Counted from the first letter of the stretch, positions 44,626 through 55,556 are shown. The stretch is DNA of 64,000 nt from Parietichytrium sp. I65-24A (GCA_012862575.1 BLSF01000030.1:127584-191583), one strand, 5' to 3'. The notes: a model not told the origin generated them from the sequence alone. A program made the numbers and translations.

Positions 44626-47155
44626 TCAAGGGCCTGTAATGTTTTGCCCAAAGGTTCTGTTAAAGTCTAGTCGAGTGAGAACCTCATCAAGATGGTGCAC
44701 GGATCCAAGGGCCGAACGTTGCGAGAGCATGATGAGCAAGAATCGAAATGTGCGGGAGAACTTCTTGTGGAGGATATCGAGCTGGGTGTCCACCCTGGCC
44801 TCGAAGTGATGGTCGGCCCCAATCTTATCCTTGGCGAGGACAGCGAGCAAGTACATTCGAAAGCGAATGGAGCAGTCCAAGAGTTCCAGCACTGGTTGCA
44901 TTACACTTGAAAGCTGTTGTGGATGCTCCGCGGATATTAGGCATTGGGTCGCAATCTGCGAGAGATACTCAAAGTGAAGCTCGCGAAGTTGCTCAAGGCT
45001 CTGGCAGTTTTGAGCCTTGCGTAAAAATGTATCCCAGGACGAAAAGACGACCCTGTGCATGACATAAGCGTGCAGGTTGTCCACAAAGTGAAGGTGGTCA
45101 GCAAGCGCAAGCGAGAGTTTATGGAGCTTGATGCTGCTAAAGTAGTTTTCGCGGTGCAACATGTGTCGTCGCATAATCCGCTGCGACTGGCAGAGGAGAA
45201 ACTTGGCGCGCTTGATCTGCAGCAAGAACCGGAAAATGGCCTCATACAATGCCATGGAAGGCCGATCCAGAACAGCGGTCAGAGGTGGCTCAGCATCGTA
45301 ATGTACACAGAGTCCGTCGAGAGCGTGCACACCTCCAAATTCGTAGTGATGTGTGGAGGAGGTCCCTGCCTGTTTCTTGGAAAAGACAACGCCTTTCCAC
45401 TCTATCCTGGCAGACCCATCCAAGAATGGGAGGCCATCAGCATCGCTCAAGAATATGTGCGTGAGTAACTCGTCTCGGACAGAATCATTAATGCCGAGTG
45501 TCGAGTCCCCTCCCGGATGAGGAATCAGAGTCCCGGGAGGAACCCTGGCCGTAAACCCATCCTCTTCAGCAAAAAAGTCCATGGCTTGTGCGGCTTGAGG
45601 ATGTTCGGACGGCATGTCCCGGTCAATCGCGTGAAACATGTCCTCAAAGAAGGTGCAGAGCACACTCTCGTTAATCATAAAGTAAAGATTTCTCACTGCC
45701 TGTATCCTCTCCATGAGCTGGTGCTGCCCAAGAACATGTCGCATTGCCACTCCACTGACAAGGTTGACGTGTCGTTCGAGAGGATCGAACAACGCTTTGC
45801 GTAAAATCGTTTCGCAGATGGCATCTGTGTGAGAGGTGCCGGAGCGGGAAAGACCGCGCGACACAAGCCAGTGAGAGGCATTGGCGCTTTTTGAAGCGGC
45901 ACTGAGCGCCTCATTCCAAATCTCATTGTATTCTACGACTAGTGGTTTGAGATTCGCCGCGGTCAGTGCTTTTGGGGGCCAAATGTGTTCATCATTTTCA
46001 TCATGCAGGCACAGCGACTTGAGCAAGCGGACAGCGCGAGAGCCTTGCTCGATTTGATCCGCCACTGGCGACCAAAAGTCTGGCATGCAAGCGCGAAGGA
46101 GGCGCGGCCTCGACTCCAGCGAAGCATAAGGTGTGGCGCCGGACTCTTGGGCTGGTTGTTGAAACGCAATAAAAAGCTCGTCAAAGGGATCTTCTAACTC
46201 GCCGCGGTCCAAAAGCTGGCCAAGAACCCTTACATGCACCTCCAAGGTTGAAAAAAAGATGTAAAGAAATGGTCTCAAGCTGCATGGCGATACTGGCGCA
46301 GGAAACGCATTGCGATATGTTACACTTGTTTGGTCCGCATACGTTTCAAAAATAGCGTATTCGAACAAGAGGTCCAGAACTTCTTTGGACAGCTCTCGGC
46401 TGGCGTTAGCTTCGAACGCGCGTAGGCGACGAACAAAATCGGCAAGACTCTCCAGTTGGCGAAAGTGTGGCCCCAGACTCGAGAACAAATTAAGAAGCGT
46501 GGGAGCGACTTTGAGGTCGGACTTGTTTAACGTACCTAGCGCCCGAGCCCGAACTTTGGACTCCTCTCTGCTAAAGACCAGCTCATGCTGCGAAAGCACA
46601 TGTCTCATCGCGTGCTGTATGCCAGAAAGAGCAATGATCGGAGCATCTTCGCTCAAAGTCTCCAGCTCGCAAAAATCGCGAACAGCTCGGGCATGCGTAA
46701 ATGCTTTGCAAAAAGATTCCAGGGTAGACCGCACAGTCTCCGTCGAAAGATGAGAGCAGGCGATGTGAGTCTCAGGTACCACTACAAAAGCTTCTGTACG
46801 CTCGTCATAAGCCACTAGGCCGTTTGAATGAACATTCCCCGAAAGCACGGCGAGCGCTATGCGAACGAGCTCCACCTCATGCAGAACAAGGTCATTCGCA
46901 GTGATAAGTTCCTTCTGCAGGCGCTCGCCTTCCATCTCGCACAATTGCGACACTTGAGCTCTTCGGTGAACCTCGTACAGGGTACCCTCTGCCCGTTCTC
47001 TGTCGAAAGAGGGGTGGATCTGTTTTCGTTCTGCGAGTCTGGCTGCATTTTCAGTGCTACTCGATCTCTGGCGGCCACTTTGAGAATTTGAGAAGGAATT
47101 CTGAATCTCTTTATCCTCCACTTCAGCACTGGACGTTTCGTCGTCATTATCTCCC

Positions 47156-47195
<40 letters not shown>

Positions 47196-47865
47196 TGTCG
47201 TCGTCTGAGCTGAAGTCAGATCCCGCGCTGAATCCCGAAGATCGTTCCGAAAAATTTTCCATCAGCCACTCCTTTTCAATGTCCGAGTGTTCACTGTCCG
47301 AGTCTTCTTCGGGTAAGCACATGCCTTCCTTCACTTCAGCGAGCCTAGCGCTTATTTCCCTAACCAGCTCTTCTGGCGCAACGCTCTGCTCCGCTTGCCT
47401 TCTCTCACGCCACACAGCCTGCAAAAGCTTGGCGTCTTCCTCGGGCTCATCCTTAATGGGAGCATTCGACAACAATTCCAACGTCTCAACTATACCTGCC
47501 AAAACGTGGTCCATGTGCCCAGCCGGACCACCTGTCTCAGCCGACAGACTCCCTAAAGCCTGCAGACACGTTTCCAGTCGCCGAGCCTTGTCATGTCGCG
47601 AGTGCACCCTCATCTTCCTTCCAACGTCCCACACGACGTTGGCCGCCTCCTGCAGTGTTTTCCGGCTTCCAAATGCAGCGTTTTCCACATGAGCCACGCA
47701 GAACGACTCTGCCGCGGCGAAGTTCTCCGCGTCCAACTGCGCAGTGACTGCGTCATTCTTGGCGGCTTCTCTGGGAACGCCGAGCCCAGCAACGCAACGC
47801 ACGAGGTCTCCGCACAGCTTGCGCCTTTCCAACACTCTCTCCGTGGCAAATTTACTCGAGGCCAT
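44626..47865 (-). CDS. Gamma-tubulin complex component, GCP5-like
   Basis: A 1079-residue GCP/Spc97-98 family protein of the gamma-tubulin ring complex that nucleates microtubules. The GCP N-terminal (GRIP1) half spans about 310-700, with EFVRRLRAFEANASRELSKEVLDLLFEYAIF-like helices. The GCP C-terminal, gamma-tubulin-binding half spans about 720-1075. The LHFVDNLHAYVMHRV and LEQLRELHFEYLSQIATQCLI segments resemble GCP5 more than GCP2-4, and the length (GCP5 about 1020) agrees. An acidic insert (about 215-260) contains a 12-residue poly-Asp from a GTCATC repeat. ATG start, no intron. GCP family is secure; the GCP5 label is a judgement by eye. Confidence 0.88.
47158..47197. repeat. Coding ATCGTC repeat in GCP gene
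   Basis: About seven ATCGTC/GTCATC units encoding poly-Asp on the minus strand, inside the acidic linker. Confidence 0.9.
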
Positions 47866-48255
47866 CGCTAGCTCTCGGCCAACGACACTCTAAGCCTTCA
47901 AGCGCTCTCACTTGGCAACAAGGAGCACAACAAGCCGCCGATCCAGCAAAATTAACAAGGGCTCCAGTCCGCAAGGCTCCAAGCACAGTTGGCACGTATA
48001 ATCGCACCAACCGGCAAGCAATCACAGATACGTACGAACCCAATCGAACCGCTCACCCTGTGACCTCCACGACCGCAGTTGTTGTTGGCAAGACACTTTC
48101 AAAGTCGGCCTTTTGCCAAAACCAGCGCTGCCAGCGCCGAACAGTGACTAGGCCCAATGCAACGCAACTAGTTCGAGCAACGTGTGCATAGATCGATCCC
48201 GGGGCCGCGAGGCCACACTTGAGGATCTATCTTCTTCGCTCTCACAAACAAGCAC

Positions 48256-48330
48256 ACTACGCGCACAATACACGTACACTACGCGCACACTACGCGTACA
48301 ATACGCGTACAATACGTGCGTATACGCGCC
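48256..48330. repeat. CGCGTACAATA/CGCGCACACTA minisatellite
   Basis: About six degenerate 10-12-bp units of alternating purine-pyrimidine CGCGTACA type, in non-coding DNA. Such CG/CA/TA alternation could favour Z-DNA (inference). Confidence 0.8.
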
Positions 48331-48713
48331 ACGTCCCGTTCCTTGGACTCGTTGGCGGCACTATTCTCACTGTCACTTTTCAGTCAATTGAGAGTCTTGA
48401 GTGATGTGATGTGACAATTTCGAATGGAGTGGGAAAAATGTGCAGGCTCTTGAAATCCAAGGAAAGTTAACACCCATGATAGGGATTCTTAATGGTAGTA
48501 ATAGGTGTTCGATTGATGACTTTCGGGATTGGGGAAATGTTGGAAATGGTGCCGAGGTGTAGGAAGTCTGTCTCCTCGCATGATCTTTCGATGTGAATGT
48601 ATTTTCATGAACATCTAAAGTCCAAAAAAGAATGAAGATTTATCAGCTAGGGAGTGGAGTGGTGGTGTTCGAGTACTTGAGAATACTGCTCACTCATGTG
48701 TCCGGGAGTGTAC

Positions 48714-48727
48714 AGTACTCGAGTACT
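48714..48727. promoter_or_regulatory. AGTACTCGAGTACT perfect palindrome
   Basis: A perfect 14-bp palindrome followed by TGTGCT. The combined word AGTACTTGTGCT (48722-48733) differs by one base from the motif upstream of SPT16. It lies in the GCP5/small-protein intergenic region. A binding site for a dimeric factor is possible, not shown. Confidence 0.35.
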
Positions 48728-49302
48728 TGTGCTCGGCCTTTATGTTTTCTTCATCTTGTTCAAAGTGGGCTTTCCGACGCGCGAAGAGCGTTATACGAGG
48801 GGAATTTTTCTCGGACTTAAGTCGATTTTGAATCAAGGCATACGAGAAACGTGGAGCCAATGCTGACAAAGAGTACCACTGTACTGTACAACAAACCACA
48901 CAAGCGATCGAGCATCTGAAAAATATCTGAAAGAAGAAGTGACTGTCCGTCTATCCATCCATCTCTCTAGCTGTCTATCCATCACGCACGTTGCGACTGT
49001 GCACGATAGCGTCGCTCGCATACTTACGTCTCTGCTGGCACTGGTCGTTGGGCGATCTCGCCATATCTCGCCACTTGCGTTTGGTTTCGTTTGGTTTCGT
49101 TTGCATTCTGGTGTTTGCTGTGGAAAGTATAGTTGATGCTTTTGGTCGTCACCCCGTACTAGCCCTGCGCACGGCAAGGAGGGAGCTTTGAAAGACAGAC
49201 GAGCGGGGTGGAACCGACTCGCTGTCGAGTACCAAAAAGGGGCACATTCCAGCTTCGCTGGCAGCTAGCTCCATTGGCGGGGACCGAGTCGCTGCAAGAT
49301 GC

Positions 49303-49794
49303 ATGGCGGCCTCGCGGGCAGCTCACGGTGATCAGTCGAGCCTCGTTCGGGCTGCGGCTCGACTTTGGCTCGACGCGGAGAATGCTGGAGTTGGAGAAAT
49401 GGACGCTGATGCAGCAGACGCGATGTTGAAAGCTGCTGGGCAGCTTCGTGAAAAGCACGCGACAAAGCACGCATCCCACGCGGCGGCCAAGTATCGGTCA
49501 ACCTTGTTCTCGTTGTTCCCGATCTCTGGGGGCGGGTTTTCGGCCAAAGGTGAGATGGATGAAACTGATGAGACCGATGAAGATGGCGGAGAGGTGGGAG
49601 GCCAAGAAAACGAGGAGGTGGATGGGAACTTGGACGCTGAAGGCTTGCTGCTCGAGGTATTGGAAGGGTACATGCGACTGCAAGTGCGCTTGGCTGGAGG
49701 AGAGCCCAACGAATCGCAGGAAGGGAAGGCGCAGGGCGATGAATTTCTTGATGAACCTGGTATTTTGGAAGGTGCGGCAGAAGTGGAGCTATAA
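49303..49794 (+). CDS. Small acidic hypothetical protein
   Basis: 163 aa, ATG start, TAA stop. I do not recognise it. An N-terminal helical part (about 1-75; RAAARLWLDAEN, AADAMLKAAGQLREKH) contains Ala and His. An acidic linker of Asp/Glu/Thr and Gly (about 85-110) follows, then a Leu-rich helix (AEGLLLEVLEGYMRLQVRLAGG). Codon use is like the neighbours, G/C-rich at third positions. The stop is only 139 bp from the stop of the convergent surface-protein gene. The competing 125-codon antisense frame is Ser/Pro-rich and looks like a shadow. A real gene is likely but not certain. Confidence 0.55.
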   Translation: MAASRAAHGDQSSLVRAAARLWLDAENAGVGEMDADAADAMLKAAGQLREKHATKHASHAAAKYRSTLFSLFPISGGGFSAKGEMDETDETDEDGGEVGGQENEEVDGNLDAEGLLLEVLEGYMRLQVRLAGGEPNESQEGKAQGDEFLDEPGILEGAAEVEL

Positions 49795-49933
49795 AAAGGA
49801 CCCTGTGTAGGTTCGTACGTTTTGGTGTTGTGTCAATTTATGTACAGCGAAGTGGAGCGCGCCAAGGGGCCAAAGATCAGGGATCAGGTGCGGAATGTGT
49901 GCTTTTAAGCGCCGATAAAACGCCGGGGCGGTG

Positions 49934-52900
49934 CTACGAAGGGGCGGTCTGTTGCTCCACCAAGCTTCGCAAACTTGTCCCGAGTCTCTCATCCAAATAG
50001 GAACTTTTGCGCCTTGCTGCTGTCGTATGATGTTGCTGCTGCAAGACATCATTCAAAATGTACCGCACCATGATTGCCAGCGGATCTGTGCTCGCACGAG
50101 CTTGTTCCTCCTTCGCTTTTCGGGTTTGGGAAGTGTACGCACTCTTGACGCCGAGAACCGACTCGGCGACTGCTCTGAGTCCTTGAACACTTCTTAGTTG
50201 TCTAAACTCGGCAAGGATGACTGTGCTCAGTGATAACTTCATGCCCACAGCGATGGCGCTCACCGAGGAGGATATGAAAAGCGCAATATTCTCCTTCAAT
50301 GCCTTGGACGAGTTCACAAGTAGGATAGCGTTCAAAACGAGCTGTGGAATGTCCTCTGCAAAGGCAGAGAGGAAATGAACCACTGTGAATCGAAGCTTGA
50401 TCCGCTTGGCCCGAAAGAGAGCGTTGGCAAATTCGTCCCATGCTGCCTGTTCGCTCTTGCTTAGTCGGGGAGTAACTCTGTTCACCTCCTTCTGAAAAGA
50501 GAGCACTGTTTTCACGTTAGTATAAATGTCCACAATTCCCACGATCAACCCGATGACAACGAAAGTGAGGTAGGTCGGAGCCAGGTAGAAGAACTCTGGC
50601 TCCTGCCACACCTTGCTTACACCGAGAATGTCGGTTGCGATGTCTGATATGGTCAAAACTACCGAAGTTAGCTGCACGAATAGCTCTTGGAAAGCATAAG
50701 TGCCTATTGAATTGTCCTGAAAAATCCTTTTGTAGTACATCCTGGCCAAAAAACCCAGCAACGTCAAAACCACTGCTGCAATGGCGCTCTGCTTGATGAA
50801 AGCAGCAAGGCGTGCCTCTAGGGACTCCAAGGGCTTCTCAAACTCTGCCTTTACGAACCCATTGAGATACGTGAACCCTTGGTCGCAGCTCTGAACTGCT
50901 CCACGAATAGTAAAGTTCATGTCAGCGTTTGAGAGAGAAAAGCCCGATGCGAGCTGGATCGTAACCTCTTTGGAAATGTTCCAGTTCTTTTTCGAGAAGA
51001 TGACTAGCTCAGGAGTCACCACTACCGAATTTTCGAGATTGTAGTCATTCTCTGAGGTAAATGTGAGCCACACACTACCACGGCTTGGCTCGCCGAGCAG
51101 ATTGACAGCGAATGATGCAGTGAAGTCATTCTCCGTGTTCAAATTTAGTTTAATTGAGTCGGCTGCGCCGATCCCTTGAATCTGAAGACCTGATAACCTT
51201 TTGTTCTCGCGCGCGATTGGCCCAGGTCCAGATACATATCCAGGTGCCCCTGATAATGTGTACTGATTCACGGAGCTTTCATATATGAATGAAGTCGAGT
51301 CATCCTGGAAAAGAGAGCATTCTGCCTCGGCTTGTGTGCTCCTGCCGTCCCACTGGTAAAACTGGCAGCTCCGCTTTGTCTGGCATAGCTCGCAGCAGAG
51401 CTGCGGGGTCTGCGCGAAAAAGCCATACTTTGCGTCGCTCTCACGGACCACAGAGTCCACCCTGACTGCAAAGCTTCCATCCATACTCACAAAATCATTG
51501 TAGTTGCAATCCAGATAGTTCGCTGTTGTCTCTGACAAATCGCAAAACACCATCTCCTCCTGAGAGTTTATTTTAAAGGAGCTGCCCTCTCTACAGCACA
51601 CATTCGAAAACTGCAGATCTTCTTCTGAGCTCTGAGACTTAATTATGGCGTTTGCAAGGTCAGGATTCCCGCTGAAGTTCAACGAGACGCCTTGCAAGAC
51701 GTCAAGCATCGCTTCATCAACATAGCCCAGCGAACAATTCTCAGCCCGCAGGATGCGCAAGTTGGGCAGCCCAATTGCTGGAAGCAGCTCTGCTGCCCAC
51801 ACAGGGATCACGTTATGAGAGAGGTCCAACTCTTGCACGGAGCTTGCTATTTCGCTGAGGTCTGGGAACACCGACAGACCAGAATTGCTGCAGTTCACTA
51901 CGCTATTTTGTGACTCGCATATGCAAATGGTGCAAATCTCGGGAGCTGCCACCGAGTTGTAGGCGGGGCGGTACATTGCGACAAACGTTGTGTCTTGCCC
52001 TGTGAGGTGATTCTGCTCCAGGCTACTTGCAGGAATAGAGCTTGACAGGTAGCAGTGAGTTGAAAGCATTTGGAAGTACACAACTTGTATATTGAGCTCT
52101 TCGCTCAGCTGTTGGGCGTAAAGACAGCAGCGCTCTGCGTTTTGCGCATGCGAGACTTTTTTCAACTGATTTGGAAGGACAATGTCCAAAGAACTGTCAT
52201 ATTCGCCGCTCACTGAAATATTCTTGAAGTACTCACACTGTGGGAGTTGCTGAAGATCAGTTGTGCAACCTTGCAAGTGAGATTTGAAGAAGGAACCGGG
52301 AACAATGTCGCCAAGCGTGCCGCTGCTGTCAATCGAAATTTCAAAGACAAATCCCTTTACAAACTCTTTGTCCAGAACTTGGTTTCCCACGATTCCTTGC
52401 CACCGGGTGAGAAGCATTGCCGAGCTCTCGAGATCCGACCCTTCTAACTCAACCGAATAAGAGCGCAATTGGCTTGTATCTTCTTGAAAAATTTGAAAAA
52501 AAGAGTAGTACCACTCTGTTCGCAGTCTATCTTCGGCGCAGACGGCGTAGTCCGTGCATTCGCTCCAATCTAAGAGAATTATTCGGTAGTGCACTCTCTC
52601 GAGAGCGACCAATCGTTCCCCGGAGGAGCTTGGGGTCTCCAACTGAAAAGAGATGACTTCCGATGCAGACATGTCTAGATAGCTTAGCGCTGGCAGCTCA
52701 AACCGGTGCTGTACAAAGCCCCCCCAAGTGTCGTGCTGCTCAACATTAAAGTTGTACTCTTCGCCTTCAACCAAAGCAAACTGAGCTTTTCCAATTGTCA
52801 AATTGCCCTTCGTACTGCTCTGGGGAATGTCTGCTGCGGCGGTGGAGATACTTGCCATCTCGAGGACATCCTTGCCAGAGCAACGCAAAGAGTCAAGGCG

Positions 52901-53407
52901 TACGGTGGCCTTGCCGCTGTCTCCAAAGCGGAGTTCCCAGCCGATTATGTGGGACGCGTTTATCGTGGCCAAATCGCTGTCGCTAATTGTCAGATTTCCA
53001 TCCTGCCCCAGGATATTGCGCACGCTGACTTCAGCCTGTTGCGAGTCAATGACTGCAAAAGTAACGTCCAACTCATCCAACGGGTCCGCACTTTGGAGTG
53101 CAAAGGTAAGGCTTTCGCAAAACGCGAGATTGTACGAGGTATAAGATGTCCACGAAGTATTTCCGAGCGTGTGGCTCAACCTACCAGCACCGCTGAGCTC
53201 TACACGGATCCTCGCAGCGCTGACATCGGCATCGTATTGCACCTCGACCCCCGAATCGCTCCATGCCCAGAAGGATGAAACCTGCTCAGGATGCCTGCGT
53301 GAGTCAAAAAGCACATACGTGGGAGCATCGCATGCCTGAGCTAGATCAGGGATTCCGAGAGCGATGGCGGCCAGAGCAAAGCTCGCTGTGCGCCAGGAGC
53401 GCCTCAT
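49934..53407 (-). CDS. Large surface protein: signal peptide, LRR, Cys-rich modules, C-terminal TMs
   Basis: 1157 aa. The first in-frame ATG (53407; the frame itself extends to a TTG) opens a signal peptide, RRSWRTASFALAAIALG then a likely cleavage near AQACDA. The long ectodomain has beta-rich segments, a Cys-rich PAN-like segment (about 412-459), a short LRR unit with cysteine cap (about 495-575; ICICESQNSVVNC, VQELDLSHNVIP, LPNLRILRAENCSL) and an apple/PAN-like segment (about 662-705; CCELCQTKRSCQFYQW). Five probable membrane segments follow at about 866-889, 906-932, 937-964, 1006-1030 and 1036-1064; one includes FAEDIPQLVLNAIL. The last 90 residues are cytosolic and charged. No family name recognised. 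Adhesion or sensing is plausible from the layout only. Confidence 0.85.
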   Translation of the reverse strand: MRRSWRTASFALAAIALGIPDLAQACDAPTYVLFDSRRHPEQVSSFWAWSDSGVEVQYDADVSAARIRVELSGAGRLSHTLGNTSWTSYTSYNLAFCESLTFALQSADPLDELDVTFAVIDSQQAEVSVRNILGQDGNLTISDSDLATINASHIIGWELRFGDSGKATVRLDSLRCSGKDVLEMASISTAAADIPQSSTKGNLTIGKAQFALVEGEEYNFNVEQHDTWGGFVQHRFELPALSYLDMSASEVISFQLETPSSSGERLVALERVHYRIILLDWSECTDYAVCAEDRLRTEWYYSFFQIFQEDTSQLRSYSVELEGSDLESSAMLLTRWQGIVGNQVLDKEFVKGFVFEISIDSSGTLGDIVPGSFFKSHLQGCTTDLQQLPQCEYFKNISVSGEYDSSLDIVLPNQLKKVSHAQNAERCCLYAQQLSEELNIQVVYFQMLSTHCYLSSSIPASSLEQNHLTGQDTTFVAMYRPAYNSVAAPEICTICICESQNSVVNCSNSGLSVFPDLSEIASSVQELDLSHNVIPVWAAELLPAIGLPNLRILRAENCSLGYVDEAMLDVLQGVSLNFSGNPDLANAIIKSQSSEEDLQFSNVCCREGSSFKINSQEEMVFCDLSETTANYLDCNYNDFVSMDGSFAVRVDSVVRESDAKYGFFAQTPQLCCELCQTKRSCQFYQWDGRSTQAEAECSLFQDDSTSFIYESSVNQYTLSGAPGYVSGPGPIARENKRLSGLQIQGIGAADSIKLNLNTENDFTASFAVNLLGEPSRGSVWLTFTSENDYNLENSVVVTPELVIFSKKNWNISKEVTIQLASGFSLSNADMNFTIRGAVQSCDQGFTYLNGFVKAEFEKPLESLEARLAAFIKQSAIAAVVLTLLGFLARMYYKRIFQDNSIGTYAFQELFVQLTSVVLTISDIATDILGVSKVWQEPEFFYLAPTYLTFVVIGLIVGIVDIYTNVKTVLSFQKEVNRVTPRLSKSEQAAWDEFANALFRAKRIKLRFTVVHFLSAFAEDIPQLVLNAILLVNSSKALKENIALFISSSVSAIAVGMKLSLSTVILAEFRQLRSVQGLRAVAESVLGVKSAYTSQTRKAKEEQARASTDPLAIMVRYILNDVLQQQHHTTAARRKSSYLDERLGTSLRSLVEQQTAPS

Positions 53408-54119
53408 TCTCCCCGTCGACACCGCCGACACCGCCGACACAAAAAGTAGCTCCGCCCGTGATTTCGCCAAACCGAAAGCGGCATCTGCAACAAGCCATAC
53501 GTTGCAATTACACCGAGTATTCGAGAGGCAAATCCATGTATGCTTTGACACACTTTCCGTCAAGACTAACCTAATCTGAAATAACGATCAGCTGAATTCT
53601 TCTGAGTTCTGTTTCCGAACCTAAGTCTGCTGGAGGTACTCTCAGTGATGCAAGCGCGACGCGCGAAGCGACAGAAGCTAACTGGAGAGAGACAGCAACC
53701 TGAAGGTGCTCCCAAATCTCTAGAGCTAGCTAGGTAGGTGGAGCATGAAACAGAGAGCAATTTGCCCGGCTTTGCAGTCCACCAGCAACAATCACAACTA
53801 TCACAACCTGCAAAGGATTCACTCTGTTGAACCTCGTCTCTTTCTTTTCTCCTACCATTCAATCAAAACATTCATGTGACCGTTATGGTCTTCAGTTTCA
53901 GAGTTAGAAATTGTAGTACAGAACGTCGCACACTTGCGGCATCGCAGAAAAAAATAGGAAATATGAGCAGAGGGTCAATAAGTACATGAAGAACATGAAG
54001 TACGCTCCCAAGAAATCAGTCAGCATCATACCCGTAACTCATAAAATCTGCTCTGTGATTTGATTGATTTTTTAAGCGTTGGTCGCTGCCTTTGGTCAAA
54101 ACTTTGCCGAGAATCTATG

Positions 54120-54145
54120 TACCGGTACCGGTACTCTACCGGTAC
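54120..54145. repeat. ACCGGTAC palindromic repeat
   Basis: Three closely spaced ACCGGTAC units, each with the palindromic core ACCGGT, just downstream of the first tRNA-Lys gene (which reads on the minus strand). Confidence 0.75.
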
Positions 54146-54173
54146 ATACACAAAGCCGTAAAAAGTTGAAAAC

Positions 54174-54180
54174 AAAAAAA
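54174..54180 (-). terminator. Pol III T-run terminator of tRNA-Lys 1
   Basis: Seven A on the + strand give a T7 run directly after the discriminator base of the minus-strand tRNA. Confidence 0.85.
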
Positions 54181-54279
54181 TTCCGAATTGGGGGCTCGAA
54201 CCCCAGACCATTCGGTGTTCTTTACCGAGGCCTAGACCTCGTTAAGAGCCGAACGCTCTACCAACTGAGCTAACCCGGA
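54181..54279 (-). tRNA. tRNA-Lys(CTT) with 26-nt intron, copy 1
   Basis: Folds as a complete cloverleaf. The acceptor TCCGGGT pairs with ATTCGGA, discriminator A. The D arm is GCTC-AGTTGGTA-GAGC, the anticodon stem TTCGG/CCGAA with loop C-T-CTT-A-A, the variable loop TGGTC and the T arm TGGGG-TTCGAGC-CCCCA. A 26-nt intron starts directly after position 37, the canonical site, and contains a CGAGG/CCTCG hairpin. Anticodon CTT reads AAG codons. CCA is not encoded. The T7 run follows. Confidence 0.95.
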
Positions 54280-54307
54280 AGAATTGAATTCATTAGACGA
54301 GTGAACG

Positions 54308-54320
54308 TCTCAAGTCCGAT
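54308..54320 (-). promoter_or_regulatory. Upstream element of tRNA-Lys 1
   Basis: ATCGGACTTGAGA on the minus strand, separated by 28 bp from the first base of the tRNA. The same 13-mer precedes tRNA-Lys 3 (30 bp) and tRNA-Lys 4 (28 bp). Confidence 0.5.
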
Positions 54321-54802
54321 GCTTGTACCATTTGGTGAGGCGCTTGGGTGCGATGGCATATTCATTGCCTTGGTACTACTATTTCACGAGTCTAAAATTC
54401 AAAATTCAAAATCAAAAATTTAAAATTATTTCAGGGTCATTGGTCATTCAGCGCAGACCAAGAGAAAGGAGTCGCTGTACGCCCGGAGAGTCTTGCGACG
54501 TTGCAAAATATCGCAAATTATCTTGCTGGTTGTGAGCTGCAAAGTGGCGTTGCCAAATAGAGTCTCCGTTTCCTTCGTCGCTCACGTTGCGGTTGCTCCA
54601 TTGCAGAATTCAGCAATTATCCCAAGTCGACCTTAACATGAACAATTTTGTCCGCTCTCTTTACACCGACTTGCCATCCTTTTCACTCTTTTCGCTTGTC
54701 CTGGCCTGGTCAGAGTCCGTTTTGCAATAGCGTTTGCATCACCTCAACATCTCTTTCCGGACGTTTCAACTGCATTGTCGACCATGCATGACGCCGCAAG
54801 TN

Positions 54803-54851
54803 CCTAGACCTCGTTAAGAGCCGAACGCTCTACCAACTGAGCTAACCCGGA
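54803..54851 (-). pseudogene. Truncated tRNA-Lys(CTT) copy at the N join
   Basis: Only the 5' half (acceptor strand, D arm, anticodon) and part of the intron are present before the N at 54802. The sequence equals the matching part of copy 1. It is more likely an assembly artefact than a real broken gene. Confidence 0.75.
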
Positions 54852-55556
54852 AGAATTGAATTCATTAGACGAGTGAACGTCTCAAGTCCGATGCTTGTAC
54901 CATTTGGTGAGGCGGTTGGGCGCGATGGCATATTCATTGCCTTGGTACTACTATTTCACGAGTCTAAAACGTCTAAAATTCAAAATTCAAAAATTTAAAA
55001 TTATTTCAGGGTCATTGGTCATTCAGCGCAGACCAAGAGAAAGGAGTCGCTGTACCCCCGGAGAGAGTCTTGCGACGTTGCAAAATATCGCAAATTATCT
55101 TGCTGGTTGTGAGCTGCAAAGTGGCGTTGCCAAATAGAGTCTCCGTTTCCTTCGTCGCTCACGTTGCGGTTGCTCCATTGCAGAATTCAGCAATTATCCC
55201 AAGTCGACCTTAACATGAACAATTTTGTCCGCTCTCTTTACACCGACTTGCCATCCTTTTCACTCTTTTCGCTTGTCCTGGCCTGGTCAGAGTCCGTTTT
55301 GCAATAGCGTTTGCATCACCTCAACATCTCTTTCCGGACGTTTCAACTGCATTGTCGACCATGCATGACGCCGCAAGTGAAGAATTCAAGAACAGGTACA
55401 ACGGTTTATATCACAGATTTCTTTGTTCCATTCGTGCTGATGGAGACTTTTGTTCCATTCGCGCTGATGGTCAGTGTGCTGAGTAGTCCTCTCCAAAAAT
55501 CCAAACAAAATGCAAAATTCACTGGCAATCAAGGAGCCAAAAAAGTTCAAGGATCC

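Larger units (their letters stand above)
47866..49302. other. Divergent intergenic region
   Basis: 1.44 kb between GCP5 (-) and the small acidic protein gene (+). It holds a degenerate ACTACGCGTACA/ATACGCGTAC minisatellite (48256-48330) and a perfect 14-bp palindrome at 48714-48727. No gene seen. Confidence 0.65.
53408..54180. other. Intergenic region between surface protein and tRNA cluster
   Basis: 773 bp upstream of the surface-protein gene. Near the tRNA side it holds three ACCGGTAC words (54120-54145). A GACACCGCC repeat lies just upstream of the ATG (53419-53442). No protein gene seen. Confidence 0.6.

Noticed and set aside
54895-55137. Repeated 70-80 codon frames (MYHLVRRLGAMAYS..) in the tRNA cluster
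   Set aside because: They lie in both copies of the near-identical 570-bp segment, differ by frame-altering indels near repeats, and match nothing known; the copy itself is probably an assembly artefact.
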